A stretch of DNA of 64,000 nucleotides from Pithys albifrons albifrons (taxonomy: Eukaryota; Chordata; Aves; Passeriformes; Thamnophilidae). The number at the start of each line of letters is the position of its first letter. Position 1 is the first letter of the stretch. The DNA is taken from positions 13,304,073-13,368,072 of the forward strand of contig NC_092474.1 of NCBI RefSeq assembly GCF_047495875.1. The letters run 5' to 3'. The position numbers were made by a program, and so were the translations under genes. Positions 48,341 through 60,039 of the stretch are shown in pieces. Under the pieces are notes generated by a model. That model did no database searches. It saw only the letters and a program-made list of their open reading frames with translations, and had not been told where the DNA came from.

Positions 48341-48408
48341 CTCCACGGTGGATGATCAGCAGGTGACACGGAGGGGCCTCTTTGGTGCATTTGTTGTGGC
48401 ACTTGAGC
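48341..48408 (-). CDS. KSR2: KSR2 exon, second half of C1 zinc finger
   Basis: This 68-nt exon has acceptor CCCTGCCAG and donor GTGAGA. It encodes LKCHNKCTKEAPPC then HLLIIHRG, completing the zinc-binding pattern with Cys, His, Cys and Cys. It ends one base (G) into a codon. Joined to the next visible exon that base forms GCA (Ala), giving HRG-A-RLVRTES. As I remember it, the human protein has Asp-Pro before that Ala (see findings). Confidence 0.94.
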
Positions 48409-48478
48409 CTGGCAGGGAACAGAGAGAAAGGAGTGAGAGGTGGAGGGACACGGAGCATCCCGGGGTGGAGAGAGACTA

Positions 48479-49018
48479 TCATAGAATCAGAGAATGGATT
48501 GGGTTGGAAAAGACCTCCGAGATCATCAAGTCCAACCCTTGATCCAACCCCACTGTGATCACCAGCCCAGGGCACGGAGTGCCCTGGGCTGGTGATCACA
48601 GTGAGGTTGGATCAAGACGTGGTGGATTCTCACTCAGTGCCACATCCACAGAATCATAGAATGGATTGGGTTGGAAAAGACCTCCGAGATCCTCAAGTCC
48701 AACCCTTGGTCCAACTCCAGTCCCTTTACCAGATCATGGCACTCAGTGCCACGGCCAAGCTCAGCTGAAAAACCTCCAGGGATGGGGAATCCACCCCCTC
48801 TCTGGGCAGCCCATTCCAATGCCTGAGCACTCTCTCTGCAAAGAAGTTTTTTCTGCTCTCCAACTTCAATTTCCCCTGGCAGAGCTTGAGCCCATCGTGC
48901 CCCCTTGTCCTAATGCTGAGTGCCTGGGAGAAGAGACCAACCCCCAGCTGGCCAGAACTTCCCTTCAGGCAGTTCCAGACAGTGCTGAGGTCACCTCTGA
49001 GCCTCCTCTTCTCCAGAC
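48479..49018 (-). mobile_element. CR1 composite with third palindrome
   Basis: A minus-orientation CR1 3' end (48479-48537) runs straight into the palindrome (arms 48538-48575 and 48579-48616, one mismatch, 3-nt loop). A shortened tail (GGTGGATTCTCACTCAGTG) then meets a second minus-orientation CR1 3' region starting CATAGAATGGATTGGG at 48654 and ending abruptly at 49018. Confidence 0.92.
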
Positions 49019-49312
49019 TATTTACAAGGACATGGAGAGAGAGGACACAGGGAATGGCTTCCCACTGCCAGAGGGCAGGGTTAGGTGGGATATTGGGAAG
49101 GAATTCCTGGCTGTGAGTGTGAGCAGGCCCTGGCACAGGTTGGGCACAGAAGCTGTGGCTGCCCCATCCCTGGGAGTGTCCAAGGCCATGTTGGACAGGG
49201 CTTGGAGCAACCTGGGACAGTGGAAGGTGTCCCTGGTCATGGCAGGGGCATGGAATAAGAGCATCTTTAAAGTTCCTTTCAACCCAAACCATTTTGGGAT
49301 TCTTGCATTAAC
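49019..49312 (+). mobile_element. CR1 3' region, second subfamily, inverted against previous copy
   Basis: At 49018/49019 a minus-orientation CR1 meets a plus-orientation CR1 of another subfamily (GGAATGGCTTCCCACTGCC to CCATTTTGGGATTC) without intervening sequence. Either one inserted into the other's 5' end or twin-priming-like rearrangement joined them. Confidence 0.9.
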
Positions 49313-49539
49313 AATTCCAAGAGTAAATTTGAGGGAGTTCCTTCTTTTTTTCCTCCCTTTTTTTGCCACTGCTCAGGGATGCTCCAGGCTCGGGCTGGAG
49401 CCGCCTGCCCTTTGTGCAGGACCTGCTGAGGCACAGGGGAAGATTTACCTGCTCCTTCCTCTGATTTAATACAGAATATTGTGCAATTAAGCCAGTTAAA
49501 AAGACATAAATCTTCTGGGCTGAACCCTGGCTGAGGCTC

Positions 49540-49690
49540 TGTGCTCTCTGGAAGTGTCCAAGGCCAGGTTGGACGGGCCTTGGAGCAACCTGGGACAGTG
49601 GAAGGTGTCTCTGCCCATGGCAGGGGGTGGGACTGGATGGGTTTTAAGGTCCCTTCCAGTCCAGGCCATTCTGGGATTCTGTGGATCCAC
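49540..49690 (+). mobile_element. CR1 3' end, second subfamily
   Basis: GTGTCCAAGGCCAGGTTGG through CCATGGCAGGGGGTGGG to CCATTCTGGGATTCTGTGG. A short plus-orientation fragment. Confidence 0.88.
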
Positions 49691-50064
49691 AATGGAGCAT
49701 CATCACCCCCTTTCTCCCAGCAGGAAGGGGACTGAATGTAAGACCTTGGTCATGCACAGCCCCTGAGTCTCACTGCCTGAGAGGACCCTCCTGGATCCCT
49801 GTGGAGCCTCATGATTCCCAAGCAGCAGCTCAAGGGAAAGGAGCAGTACAGGATGGAGCAAGGGTGGGCTGCCTGGTGGGGCAGAGGGGCTGCACTCCCT
49901 CAGCAAACACACCTGTTGTGATGGAGCAGCACAGGAACTCCCAAATCTGGGGGCACTGCCAGCTGTGAAGGACCAGACACCCACCAGTCAGCTGGAGGGG
50001 GCCCTAAATTATCCCTTCTGCCAGTGCTGGCTGAAATAAGAGGAGCAAAGTCCTGTGCTGGGGT

Positions 50065-50162
50065 AAAGGTTTCGTGGAAGGTGTTCCTGGCCATGGGGGT
50101 GAGTTGTATCTAACTGGTCTGTAAGGTCCCTTCCAGTCCAAACCATTCCATTATTCTATGAA
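50065..50162 (+). mobile_element. CR1 3' tail, short
   Basis: GTAAGGTCCCTTCCAGTCC and CATTCCATTATTCTATGA mark the last 100 bp of a plus-orientation CR1. Confidence 0.82.
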
Positions 50163-51896
50163 ATTCCCACCCTTCCAACCACCATCCTGCTGCTTGATCT
50201 AATTAAACTCAGGGGCAGTGGAGGGGGAGGAAACAGCTGGCCTGGCCCCTGGTATGTCCCAATCCTTGTGCCCTTCCCACTCGGCTGAATTAAGGACATT
50301 TAACCAAAATACCAAGAGCCTTTACAGCTACACTGAATATTCTGCAGAGCTTTGCCTGGTTTGTGGAGCCAGGGCAGGGACCTGTGGAGGGCCTCACCCC
50401 TGGGTCATGCATTTAGGCATAAGCAGATTCCCCAAACCTTCCTGTTCCTTCATAATTAGGGACGGAAATGCGTCCCCGGCTCACGCTCTGCCACGGCTGC
50501 AGAAAGCCAGGGGGGAAAAGGGGGAAAGAAGCAAAGGAGTTATAAAAACAAGGGTAAAGGATGAAAAAAAACCACGGCAGCTCCAAGTCAATGAGCTGGG
50601 TAATGAAAATTCAGGAGCTGAGCGTGTTAGCTTTTATTACAAAGCTGTTCCTAGAGGGAAAGGCAGGAATTAATTCAGTATTTGAGGCTTGGGGGGTTTG
50701 GGGTCTGGTTGTTTGTTTTACCTGCTGGTTCCCCTCTGGTTTCTGGGAAAAGCAGCACCATGGCCATGGTAAAGCTGGAAAACCTTAATAACTGTGTTCC
50801 CCCAAACTTTTTCCAGCCAGGGAATGGATTTGTTCTTTTCTGTAGGATTACAGGGAGCAGGACTGACACAGCCAGAGCCACAGCACTGCTGGGGCAAGCA
50901 CAGCATCCCTGTTCCTGTCAGGGACAGGCACAACATCCCTTTTCCCACACAGAAACCAGGCAGGGCTTGCAGGCAGCAAAGCCTCCAGCTGCTTGAGATT
51001 GACTGCAAAAGGAATCACCCCTTTAAAATCTATGCATTTGATAATATCACTTCCAGAAAACCACTACCAGCTGTGGAGCAACCAGGCATTTCTCCTCAGG
51101 TTTAAAACCCAATTTACCAACTCATCAGCATTTAATCAACAGCAACGTTGATCGTTATTGCTCCTCAGCTCAGTTACCCACAGACAATCAGCCCATTCCC
51201 GGCTCCCATCCCTAGAAAAGGCAATCCTGCCTCCAGCAGCAGCTTTCCTAAGAGCTGATGGCTGCATGATACTCTCCAAGGGCTGGGCTCTGCCACACTT
51301 AGAGCCCAGGCAGAGCAGAAGTGGCCCAGCCTCTGCCTCCCTCTCTTTTCCCAGTTCTCTCTGATTTTACAGCCTCTCCTTTGCACGGTGGCTTAGCTGG
51401 GATTTAGGGTGGGTTGGAGCCTGCCAGGGAACAAAGACCCCCAAGGCTTTGGCTGCAAAAGCAGAGGCTGCAGCCCCAGGCTGTGGGCAAGACCCCATCT
51501 GATGCCCAGCACTACCCCACCACTCTCAGCCCCCAATCCAGTGCATCTCCTGTGGGTAATTCCACAGGGAACCCATCACATGGGCAGCTGAGGCCAGGCC
51601 AAGGATGGCAGGGGGGGCTGTCAGGATCTGACTCAGAGCTCTGGTGCCAGCAGAGCTCAGGTCTGGTGAGCAGCACCCTCCCCAAGGACCCCACTGCATG
51701 CCAGGCACACAGCCCCAACCTCAGCCCTGTTTTGGGGGTTATTCACCCAATTCCGTGTCTCATTAAAGCTTCCTGAGAGGATGAGCTGGCCAGAGACTGG
51801 TTGGCCTCCCCATGCCCAAGCCCCTGCTTGGCTCCAGCACCAAACCCCTGATTTATCCCCTCCCAACACTGAGGAGCAACACAAACAGCTCCATAC
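50163..51896. other. Intron, no repeat recognised
   Basis: No exon or element was recognised in this stretch. Confidence 0.4.
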
Positions 51897-51980
51897 TTGC
51901 AGTTTTTGCATTTTAAGCCGAACAACATTCCTTTCCCACAGACAGTGCAGGTCTGAGACATCCAGTACTTGGTGGAAAAC
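51897..51980 (-). CDS. KSR2: KSR2 exon, first half of C1 zinc finger (CA3)
   Basis: This 84-nt exon has acceptor CTCGGCAG and donor GTATGG. It completes the Arg codon begun in the previous exon and encodes [18 protein letters not shown] then LFGLKCKNC. Two Cys-X2-Cys pairs (TCTVC and KCKNC) supply zinc ligands of the atypical C1 domain. In KSR proteins this domain directs membrane recruitment and does not bind phorbol ester. The intron phase (2) splits the Lys codon completed by the next exon. Confidence 0.95.
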
Positions 51981-52579
51981 CTGCCGAGAGAAACACAGAG
52001 AGATGAAGCCACTCTTGTCTCCTGAACCTTGGTTTATCCTGTCCTTGCTGCCCTCAAACACCACTGAAGGGTGCATGCAAAACCCAAATCTGAGCCCCCC
52101 TTTGGTTATGCAGAAGGGCACAGCCTGCTCCAAAGTGGTCCAAGAGAGCCAGGATGGGCATTTGCCACCAACTGGCTGCAGCTTCCCAGCTTTGCCCACC
52201 CCTGGCACCCCCTAAAACAACTCCTTGCCCTGGGGAGCCAAGTTTCCAGCCCACCAGAGGAGCAGCTGCCCCATCAAACAGCAGCCCTGAGACTATTTCC
52301 AGTGCTTTTCCCTCTTCAGGGAGATATGGAAGGGCAATAATCCGGAGATGGGAAACTTGCTGAAGGTTGGGCAGGTCATGGATAATCCACAGCTTTTATT
52401 GACAGCGACTCAAACCTTATCTGAACCAAATCTGAACTGAAATGGAATTTAAATGGGCTTGTAGGACAGTGCAGCACAGCAAGGGAAAGATTGGGAACAG
52501 TCCTGAGCACCCTGCCCTGGATCAGAGATGGAAAGGGAGCTGTTCCTCCCTCCCCCAGCACTCAGCAGGGTGGGTGTAC

Positions 52580-52649
52580 CTGTGTTTTATGGAGTTTCCC
52601 AGATCCCGGCGGGGGATCTGCGGGGACCAGCGAGGCACTGACAGCGTAT
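52580..52649 (-). CDS. KSR2: KSR2 exon with LxVP motif (first in window)
   Basis: This 70-nt exon is preceded by a pyrimidine-rich acceptor (CTCCTGCAG) and followed by donor GTACAC. It starts with the last two bases of a codon and ends two bases into the next. It reads TLSVPRWSPQIPRRDLG followed by NSIKH. LSVP fits the LxVP calcineurin-docking consensus, and calcineurin binding has been reported for KSR2 but not KSR1. The final His is positioned as the first zinc ligand of the C1 domain. The upstream exon should end in a single base, probably G, and lies more than 11 kb away outside the window. Confidence 0.93.
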
Positions 52650-53359
52650 CTGCAGGAGAGACAGGGAAAACCATCAGTGCTATCCAAGGCAAGCACTGGC
52701 CTTCAAGCTTTTGGGGAGGAGAGGAAAGGATGTGCAGAAAAAATGGGGGTTTCCTGAAATTTCCCCTTGGAGATGCCCCACTGGACTCCCTTTGAGACCT
52801 CTGGGCTTTGTGTTTGGGTGTGTGGGAAACAGGGGTCTCCTGTCCCCCCACAACAGCCCCCAGCACCCAGTCTGGACCAGGAATATGATGCTCCCACGGG
52901 CAGGCACAGCAGGACTGCAAAGCTTTTGGAACCACTTCATGATGTCCAAACAAGAAAGGGAAAATAAAGCTGCAACAGCCCCATCAGCATTTTGTAAAAA
53001 GACATCACATCTGGTGGTGTTGGCTGAACAAAGAGCCCAGTCAGACACTCAGAAGGAGATTCCACTCATATTCCATGAGAATAACAGAGCAAAAAGCAGC
53101 CTCGGTGCCCTCCTTCCAAGGGAAAAGGAAGGAGAAAGGGTAAGGAATAAGAGGTGAGTTCATTAGCACTGTCTGGAGCAGGAAGTTAATTAGCAGTACA
53201 GCCAGGCCTGGACCCCACACTCCCCCCTTTATTGGCCTCGCAAGGATGGAGTCTCTCCTCTTCCTCCTGGAGAAGAGCCCATGGAGAGGCCCTGCCCTGC
53301 AGGATGCCCAGCCCTGGGAGGGAATCTGTGCCGGCATTCCAAGGCTGGATTTTCAGGGC

Positions 53360-53545
53360 TGGATTCGAGAGGTTTCCCGGCCCCAGCGGCAGAGCCCGCA
53401 CGAGCGGGGCCGGGGCGGGGCGGGGGGCGCAGCCCGGCCGTTTGCTCCGTGTGCCGGCAAATCCCTCGGCAAACACGCGCTGGATATTATCCCTGGGAGC
53501 GGGGAGAGCCGCTGTTTGCTCGGATATCCCCTTTTAATATAGTGG
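53360..53545. promoter_or_regulatory. CpG- and GC-box-rich block
   Basis: CGGGGCCGGGGCGGGGCGGG contains overlapping SP1-type GC boxes. It is followed by CpG-dense sequence and then CCCCTTTTAATATAGTGGG. This would suit an alternative promoter or an enhancer. I see no first exon for KSR2 on the minus strand nearby. Confidence 0.35.
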
Positions 53546-53624
53546 GCAGCAGGGCCCTCTAATTGCACTCGCCTGCTGAAGGTTACATTTACATCCTGCT
53601 TCCTGTGCCAGCGCCAAAGGCCTG

Positions 53625-54422
53625 GGAGCACCATCCCAAACTGCCTCCTTCTGCAGGATCATCCCAAACTGCCTCCTTCTCCAGCATCATCCCAAACTGC
53701 CTCCTTCTGCACCATCCCAAACTGCTTCTTTCTCCAGCACCATCCCAAACTGCTTCCTTCTCCAGCACCATCCCAAACTGCCTCCTTCTCCAGCATCATC
53801 CCAAACTGCCTCCTTCTCCAGCATCATCCCAAACTGCCTCCTTCTCCAGCATCATCCCAACTGCTTCTTTCTCCATCATCCCAAACTCCCTCCTTCTCCA
53901 GCACCATCCCAAACTGCTTCCTTCTCCACCATCCCAAACTGCTTCCTTCTCCAGCACCATCCCAAACTCCCTCCTTCTGCAGCACCATCCCAAACTCCCT
54001 CCTTCTCCAGCATCCCAACTGCTTCCTTCTCCATCATCCCAAACTCCCTCCTTCTCCAACATGATCCCAAACTGCTTCCTTCTCCAGCATCCCAAACTGC
54101 TTCCTTCTCCAACATCATCCCAAACTCTCTCCTTCTCCAGCACCATCCCAAACTGCCTCCTTCTCCAGCACCATCCCAAACTGCCTCCTTCTCCAGCACC
54201 ATCCCAAACTGCCTCCTTCTCCAACATCATCCCAAACTCCCTCTTTCTCCAGCACCATCCCAAACTCCCTCCTTCTGCAGCACCATCCCAAACTCCCTCC
54301 TTCTCCAGCATCATCCCAAACTGCCTCCTTCTCCAGCATCATCCCAAACTGCCTCCTTCTCCAGCATCATCCCAACTGCTTCCTTTTCCATCATCCCAAA
54401 CTGCCTCCTTCTCCAGCCCCTC
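53625..54422. repeat. 28-bp pyrimidine-rich minisatellite
   Basis: About 29 units of the type CATCCCAAACTGCCTCC plus TTCTCCAGCAC, most 28 bp but with shorter 22-25 bp variants. As 28 is not divisible by three, one long plus frame (53563-54780) cycles through three peptide phases. It is a by-product, not a gene. The strand bias is strong: the plus strand is pyrimidine-rich. Confidence 0.96.
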
Positions 54423-54507
54423 CTCCAGCAGCTGCTCCAGCTCCTTCTCTTACTCCACCACATCGGTCCTCGACATTCCACAGGCAGAGCCATCAATTAA
54501 GATGTTA

Positions 54508-54792
54508 GGTCATAGAATCAGGGGATGGGACCTTAAAGACCACCCAGTCCCTCCCCCTGCCATGGGCAGGGACACCTCCCACCAGCCCAGGTTGCTCCAA
54601 GCCCTGTCCAGCCTGGCCTTGGACACTCCCAGGGATGGGGCAGCCACAGCTGCTCTGCCCAACCTGTGCCAGGCCCTGCCCACCCTCACAGCCAGGAATT
54701 CCTTCCCAATATCCCACCTAACCCTGTCCTCTGGCAGTGGGAAGCCATTCCCTGTGTCCTGTCCCCACCTGCCCATGTAAAAAGTCACTCTG
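54508..54792 (-). mobile_element. CR1 3' region, second subfamily
   Basis: A minus-orientation copy beginning TCATAGAATCAGGGGATGGG with CCATGGGCAGGGACACC, GGGGCAGCCACAGCTGCTC and CTCTGGCAGTGGGAAGCC. It directly follows the 28-bp array. Confidence 0.9.
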
Positions 54793-55089
54793 CCCAATTT
54801 TTATAAGCCTCTCCAACATGAGGGCAGTTGCTGCCCCCAGCCCCACCTTGGCTGTTTCCTCCCATGCCAATATTTTTGACCCATGATTCTCATCAGCCCT
54901 TCAGACAACCCACCCCGGGCTGCTGGACCAGCATCCCCCCCACCAGCCCAGCATCTGCAGACTCCCAGGGGTGGGAAGTTGGTCCCCAAATCCCAACGAT
55001 GACGCTCCAAAGTGTCACCACTCCACACAGGAACCTCAGCCCTCTCTAAACGTCACTTTCCCCTCAGTAAATCCCATTACACAAACAAG

Positions 55090-55445
55090 TTGTCATCATT
55101 CCCCTTCCAACACCGGCCCCTGAAGAACTAAACACCCGGGCAAGAACAGCTCCTCTCCCAGAATTAAATTACAACCTCAGCTTTATCAGCCTCAATTTAT
55201 TTCCACTAAACTTTCAGCTGGCCTCAATTAAATCCTGCCAGGCCTGGGAGGGGGAGAAGGAACGGAGGCAAAGGCGGCTGCTGAGCCTTTTAATTACTTT
55301 CTAAATATGCTCACTGCAAAAATGTATTAAAGTGTAGCAGGGATTTTGACCTCCTAACATAAATGAGACCTACGTGATTCACGGCTAATTATGCTCATTA
55401 GAGGGAGTGATACACGTAGGATGGCGATGTTTAACAATAGACCTG
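55090..55445. promoter_or_regulatory. AT-rich conserved-looking block
   Basis: A 350-bp stretch stands out from GC-rich surroundings, with TTTTAATTACTTTCTAAATA, AAAAATGTATTAAAGTG and GGCTAATTATGCTCATTAG. It contains several homeodomain cores and no repeat. It resembles vertebrate conserved non-coding elements; conservation is not tested. Confidence 0.35.
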
Positions 55446-57344
55446 CTGTTTGCAGGAGGGAAAACCAGCGAAGCGGGGCAGGGGGGCAGGGGAAGTCACC
55501 CCCCTGCCATGGGGAACAGCCCCAAGACTTTGGGGAGCCTCGGAGTTAATTGGCAATTCTCTCCCCTTTAACCCGTGCGGTGAGATCGCAGCGGGAGGAC
55601 AAGCGGTTTCTCCCATTCCTAAATCAGGGCGATAGCCAGAGGGAAGGTGGAGATGCAGCAGCAGCAACATCCCTCGAGGCAGCACAGGACGAATATTCTC
55701 AGTGAAACCCCCCAAACTGCCACAATTTGAGATAATTGCAAGGAAAAAAAAAAACTAAAACCAAAAAACCGTGAGCATGTCTTGCTGCTGCGGGGGCGGG
55801 GAGGGGCAGGCTCTGTCGTGGGGACCCTGAGATGGAGAAGTGCCAGAGCAGAGACAGCGAGCTCAGCTGATCCTCGCAAGCTTTGGAGCGTGACAGCGGC
55901 TGCCTCTGTCCCTCTTTGCCTTCCTCTCTCCCTCCTCCTCCTCCCCGCACCAGCCACCCCGAGCTGCCCCCGACTGTTGATGTCTCCCGACCTCCCCCGC
56001 CCGCGTGTCAGTCATTACTTAAACCTTTATCACCAGCAACCTCCTGCACGGCTTGAAAATCCAACCTCTCCTCGCTCTTTCCCTGGCATAAATTCCCCCT
56101 TCTCCTCCTCGGGGATGACATTAACGGGCACAAATGGAATTTCCCAGGGAAGAAGCAGCCCAGTGGGGACCCCCAGACTGAACACCCATCCCCTTCCTGT
56201 CTCCTCTCCACCCAGAGGGGCTCCCTAAAGCCAAACCCTGCTCCCCGATGTCGTGGCACTGCCCGATGCCCCCCAGCACATCAGAGTCGCGCAGACCCCG
56301 ATGCCAGGGGATGCCACCCTCCACCAGCACCCCAACATCTCCGTGGTTCCTTCACCACGGCATCACACCGGCAAAGGTCACGGCTCCTGCTCCACACAGC
56401 ACAGCTTATCCTTGAGTCAACAGCCTGTGCTTGATGGGATCAGATGTGCCGGCAGGAGAGCAGGGAAGGGGGAAACCAACCGGGCAGAGGGTGACAGCCA
56501 CCTCCGGCGCGTCTCTGACAGCCGACCCGGGAGAAGAGCCCTGCCACCCGCCCCCCCAGCGGTGACAGGCAGCTGTGACAGCCACCGCCGGTCCCTGAGT
56601 GGCACCCGCGCGCCTCGGAGGTGACGGGGACGGCGCTGCTGCCGTGGCCGTGACGCCCTCCTGGCCCCGCTGCCATCCCGACAGCTGCCGGGGGGGATGT
56701 TTCCCTTCACTCCCCAGCTGCGAGCTGGGATGCCTGGGCATCTCCTGCATGGAGAGGAGCAGCTGGAGCTTCCCTGGCTCATTATTTTGGGTTTCCACCC
56801 TCCCTGGGGGCAGAGCAGGAGGGCAGTGATGGCCTCAGTGAGCAAACACCCTCACCAAGGACACCAGGAGCATCATCTGGGCTTGGCAGCGGTGCCGAAC
56901 CACAGGGATGGGGACTGTTTTGTCCCAGTTCCTCCTTCTTCATCTCCTGGCACCTCTCTGGATGGCCAGGGAATGGTGTGAACAGGTTATCTATCACAGT
57001 GACAGCCTGATAAACATACCCTCATCCTCCTACTACAGCAAACAGCATCAGGAGATGTTCACATTATGAATGGGACCGATAAAATCGATGGAAGTGAACT
57101 TGGAAAGCATCCTGGGATGAATCACTGCAAAGCCAAGGAATGGCCAGGAGACTTTGCACTTGTCTGTAGATGTCCTACAGACCTACCCCAGGCTGCCACC
57201 AAATGGTCCCAGTACCAGCCCCAGGGGGGAATTGAGTCCCACAGAGAGATCAAGGGGGGACAGCAGGGTGCAGCCTCCTCCCAAAAGAGTTCAACAATTG
57301 AAGAGATCCCGTGTCAGGATTATCTCCACCACCACAGCCCCAGG
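55446..57344. other. Upstream intron, CpG-rich at 56490-56700
   Basis: No KSR2 exon was found. 56490-56700 has many CpG (CCGGCGCGTCTC, CACCCGCGCGCCTCGG). No mobile element was recognised. Confidence 0.4.
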
Positions 57345-57525
57345 CAGAAATCACATGGAATGGGTTGGGTGGGAAGGGATCTTAAAGCCCATCCAGTGCC
57401 ACCCCCTGCCATGGGCAGGGACACCTCCCACCAGCCCAGGTTGCTCCAAGCCCTGTCCAACCTGGCCTTGGACACTCCCAGGGATGGGGCAGCCACAGCT
57501 GCTCTGCCCAACCTGTGCCAGTTCC
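57345..57525 (-). mobile_element. CR1 3' end, second subfamily
   Basis: A minus-orientation copy: GGGTTGGGTGGGAAGGGATC, CCATGGGCAGGGACACC and CAGCCACAGCTGCTCTGCC. Confidence 0.88.
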
Positions 57526-57851
57526 AGGGACGCTGTTCCAGTGTCTCACACCATCCCGATGGCAGAGGTTATTTCCCACATGGTGCCAGCTGGGGAGCCA
57601 AGCACTCCAGGGAGATGCTCTGCAGCAAAGGGTTCAAAGCCCCTTCATGAGACACCTCAGTCCTTGCTCATGCTGGTTTTAGGGCCAAAATAGGATGGGT
57701 TTGATCCCTGAATAGCTCAGCTGCAGCAACACCGAGAGCAGCAGCTCCAGCACTTTCTCTCTCCAAGATCAGAAATCCATGCAGGATTCAAACCACCAAG
57801 GGAGTCACCTGTTCCCTATTAGTGCACATGGCAAATATTCTGCACAGAATT

Positions 57852-57950
57852 TGGTCTACTGGAAGGTGTCCCTGTCCATGCAGGGGTTGGAATGAGATGG
57901 TCCTAAAAGACCCTTCCAACCCAAACCATTCTGGGATGCTGTGGGATCAC
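57852..57950 (+). mobile_element. CR1 3' tail, short
   Basis: GGAAGGTGTCCCTGTCCATG through CCCTTCCAACCCAAACC to CATTCTGGGATGCTGTGG. A short plus-orientation copy. Confidence 0.85.
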
Positions 57951-60035
57951 AGCCAGGTCCAAACCCAGGTGCTGTGGGTGGAAAGATGATGCAGCAGGAT
58001 GGAACAAACCCTCAGCCATAGCTGAGGGGATTATCCACAGCAGGCAAAGGAGGCAGAGCTGTTCTCAGAGCATCTCTCTAGTAAGAAAACAGAGCTGCTT
58101 CCTAATCCCAGCAGCTCCTCTTTGCAGCGTGACAATCCTATTTGAACAGCTGGAATGTCGTGCTCAGCCACTGTGCTGCCTGAGAGCCTCACACTGGGAT
58201 TTCTGCCCCCAATTCTCAGCCTTGCAGGCTCAATTAGGCTCACCCAGACAAAGCTGTATTCTGGGACTCCACACAGTGTCCCCGGGGTAGGGAAACCTCT
58301 GGAGCTTCACTGCTGTGCTGAGGCAGCCAGATGTGGCCAGATGTGGGAGCTCCCAGCTGGGCTGCCAACACACCCCTGGAGTGCTCACACCATTGGAGTG
58401 GCAGCAGGGCAGGTTTGGGGAGGAGAAAACCACCCATAGTCATGAAGAAATTTTGGGAGTGAAGGTGGCTTGAGCCAGGACAGTGTTAAGGAATCTCTTC
58501 CCACAAAACCACCCCCAGCACTGGGGATGGGATGCCCATGGAGAGGGGCCGTGGTGTGAATGGCACTGACTGGTTGCTCACATGCCCCACAGCACCTTCA
58601 GTGCTCTGCCTGGTCCTTTCCAGCAGAAGGGCTGGATTTAGGGCTCCTGGATTAGTACCACATGGATCCACTGGATGTTATCCTGAATCCTTCTCCACCA
58701 GCCATACCCACCCAAGGTGAGCCCTCCAGGGGCTCTTTCACAGATGGTCAGGGGCTGAGGGGGTTCAGAGAGCTCTGGTGGCATCTCAGCACTTGCCACT
58801 TGCTTGGCCACCCCTGGTTGCCCACCCAAGCCCCAGGTGGGCACAGCCAGGCTGTTCCCTGGGGCTGGAGGTCAGCACCACAACCTGCAAAGTCCTTGGT
58901 CACAAAGCCAAGAGGAAGAGCCAGGAGCAGGACTGAGGAGAAGTGACCCACCTGGGACAGCACCAAAGGGGATGCAATGATGCTGACAGACAGGACTGGC
59001 CTGACGCCCCAAGCTGGGAGTTGGACATCACTGGAGACCACATTAAACCATGTCACTGTCTCTCCAGGAGACAGCAAAGGCTTGGAGGGGTCACAGCTCA
59101 TGACTCCACACACCAGGGTGTGCTGCATGGCTCTTGTCCTTCTCCTGGGACATGGAAAGAGCCTCTGTGCTGCAGGAAGGTGCTCAGCAATGTCCCTGCA
59201 CAAAGAGACTTCACACACATCTCCAGTTCATGGAGCACTGGGGACAAGGAGTGGGTCGGTCTCTCTTGGTGCACAGAAAAGCTTGAGTTGGGTTGGCTTG
59301 GGTTGAGTTGGTTGCTCTTTTTCTTCTGCAGGGCTGGATTTCAGCTGGAGGAAGGGCAGCCACGAGGACATTCCCTGCTCAGCCACATGCCCACCTGCTC
59401 ATTTTAATGTCCTGGCAGGGCAAAGTCACTCATAGCCCTTTTTTTGGCCCTTCCCTTCCACTCACTTTTGTTTTACATAGTCCAGGACAGGAATGACATT
59501 GTTGGCCCATCCTGGAGGACACCAAGCAGGTGACCTGATCTGGATGCACATGGTGACAGTGCTCTGGCAATGCCACAGACCTCCAGGACCACCAGATAAC
59601 AGAGACACCGAGGATCTTCTAGTCCTCAGCTTTTACAACAAGGAGAAGATCCAACATGATTTCTGTGTCCTTAATCCAAGTTCTGGGGTGTCTTAAATCC
59701 TATTTCAATAACAACATCCCTTCTGGTCTCTGGGAGGGACCAGATGCACCAAGACAGGCACTGGATGCAGGACAAACCATCTCCTGTCCCTCAGCCATGG
59801 GGCTGGGCTGTTTCAGGGCCATTCAAGGGCACAGCAAAAGTCTTTACTTCCCCTTTTCTGCTTTCCCTCCAAGGGCTGCTAAGTCAAAAAAAAAAAACCA
59901 ACCCAAACCCAAAATTCATGGGGTTCTTGGTCCTGTAGGAAGGGGATTTCACCCCTCCCACAACTTCCTCACAAGGGGCAGCACCAACCTCTTCTCTTGT
60001 GACCAGTGACAGGACCTGGGGGAATGGCTGGAGCT
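57951..60035. other. Upstream intron, no repeat recognised
   Basis: No exon or mobile element was recognised; an A run lies at 59887-59898. Confidence 0.4.
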
Positions 60036-60039
60036 ATGT

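Noticed and set aside
53563..54780. 405-codon open frame
   Set aside because: It runs through the 28-bp minisatellite and then a CR1 on the opposite strand. It is an artefact of repeat composition.
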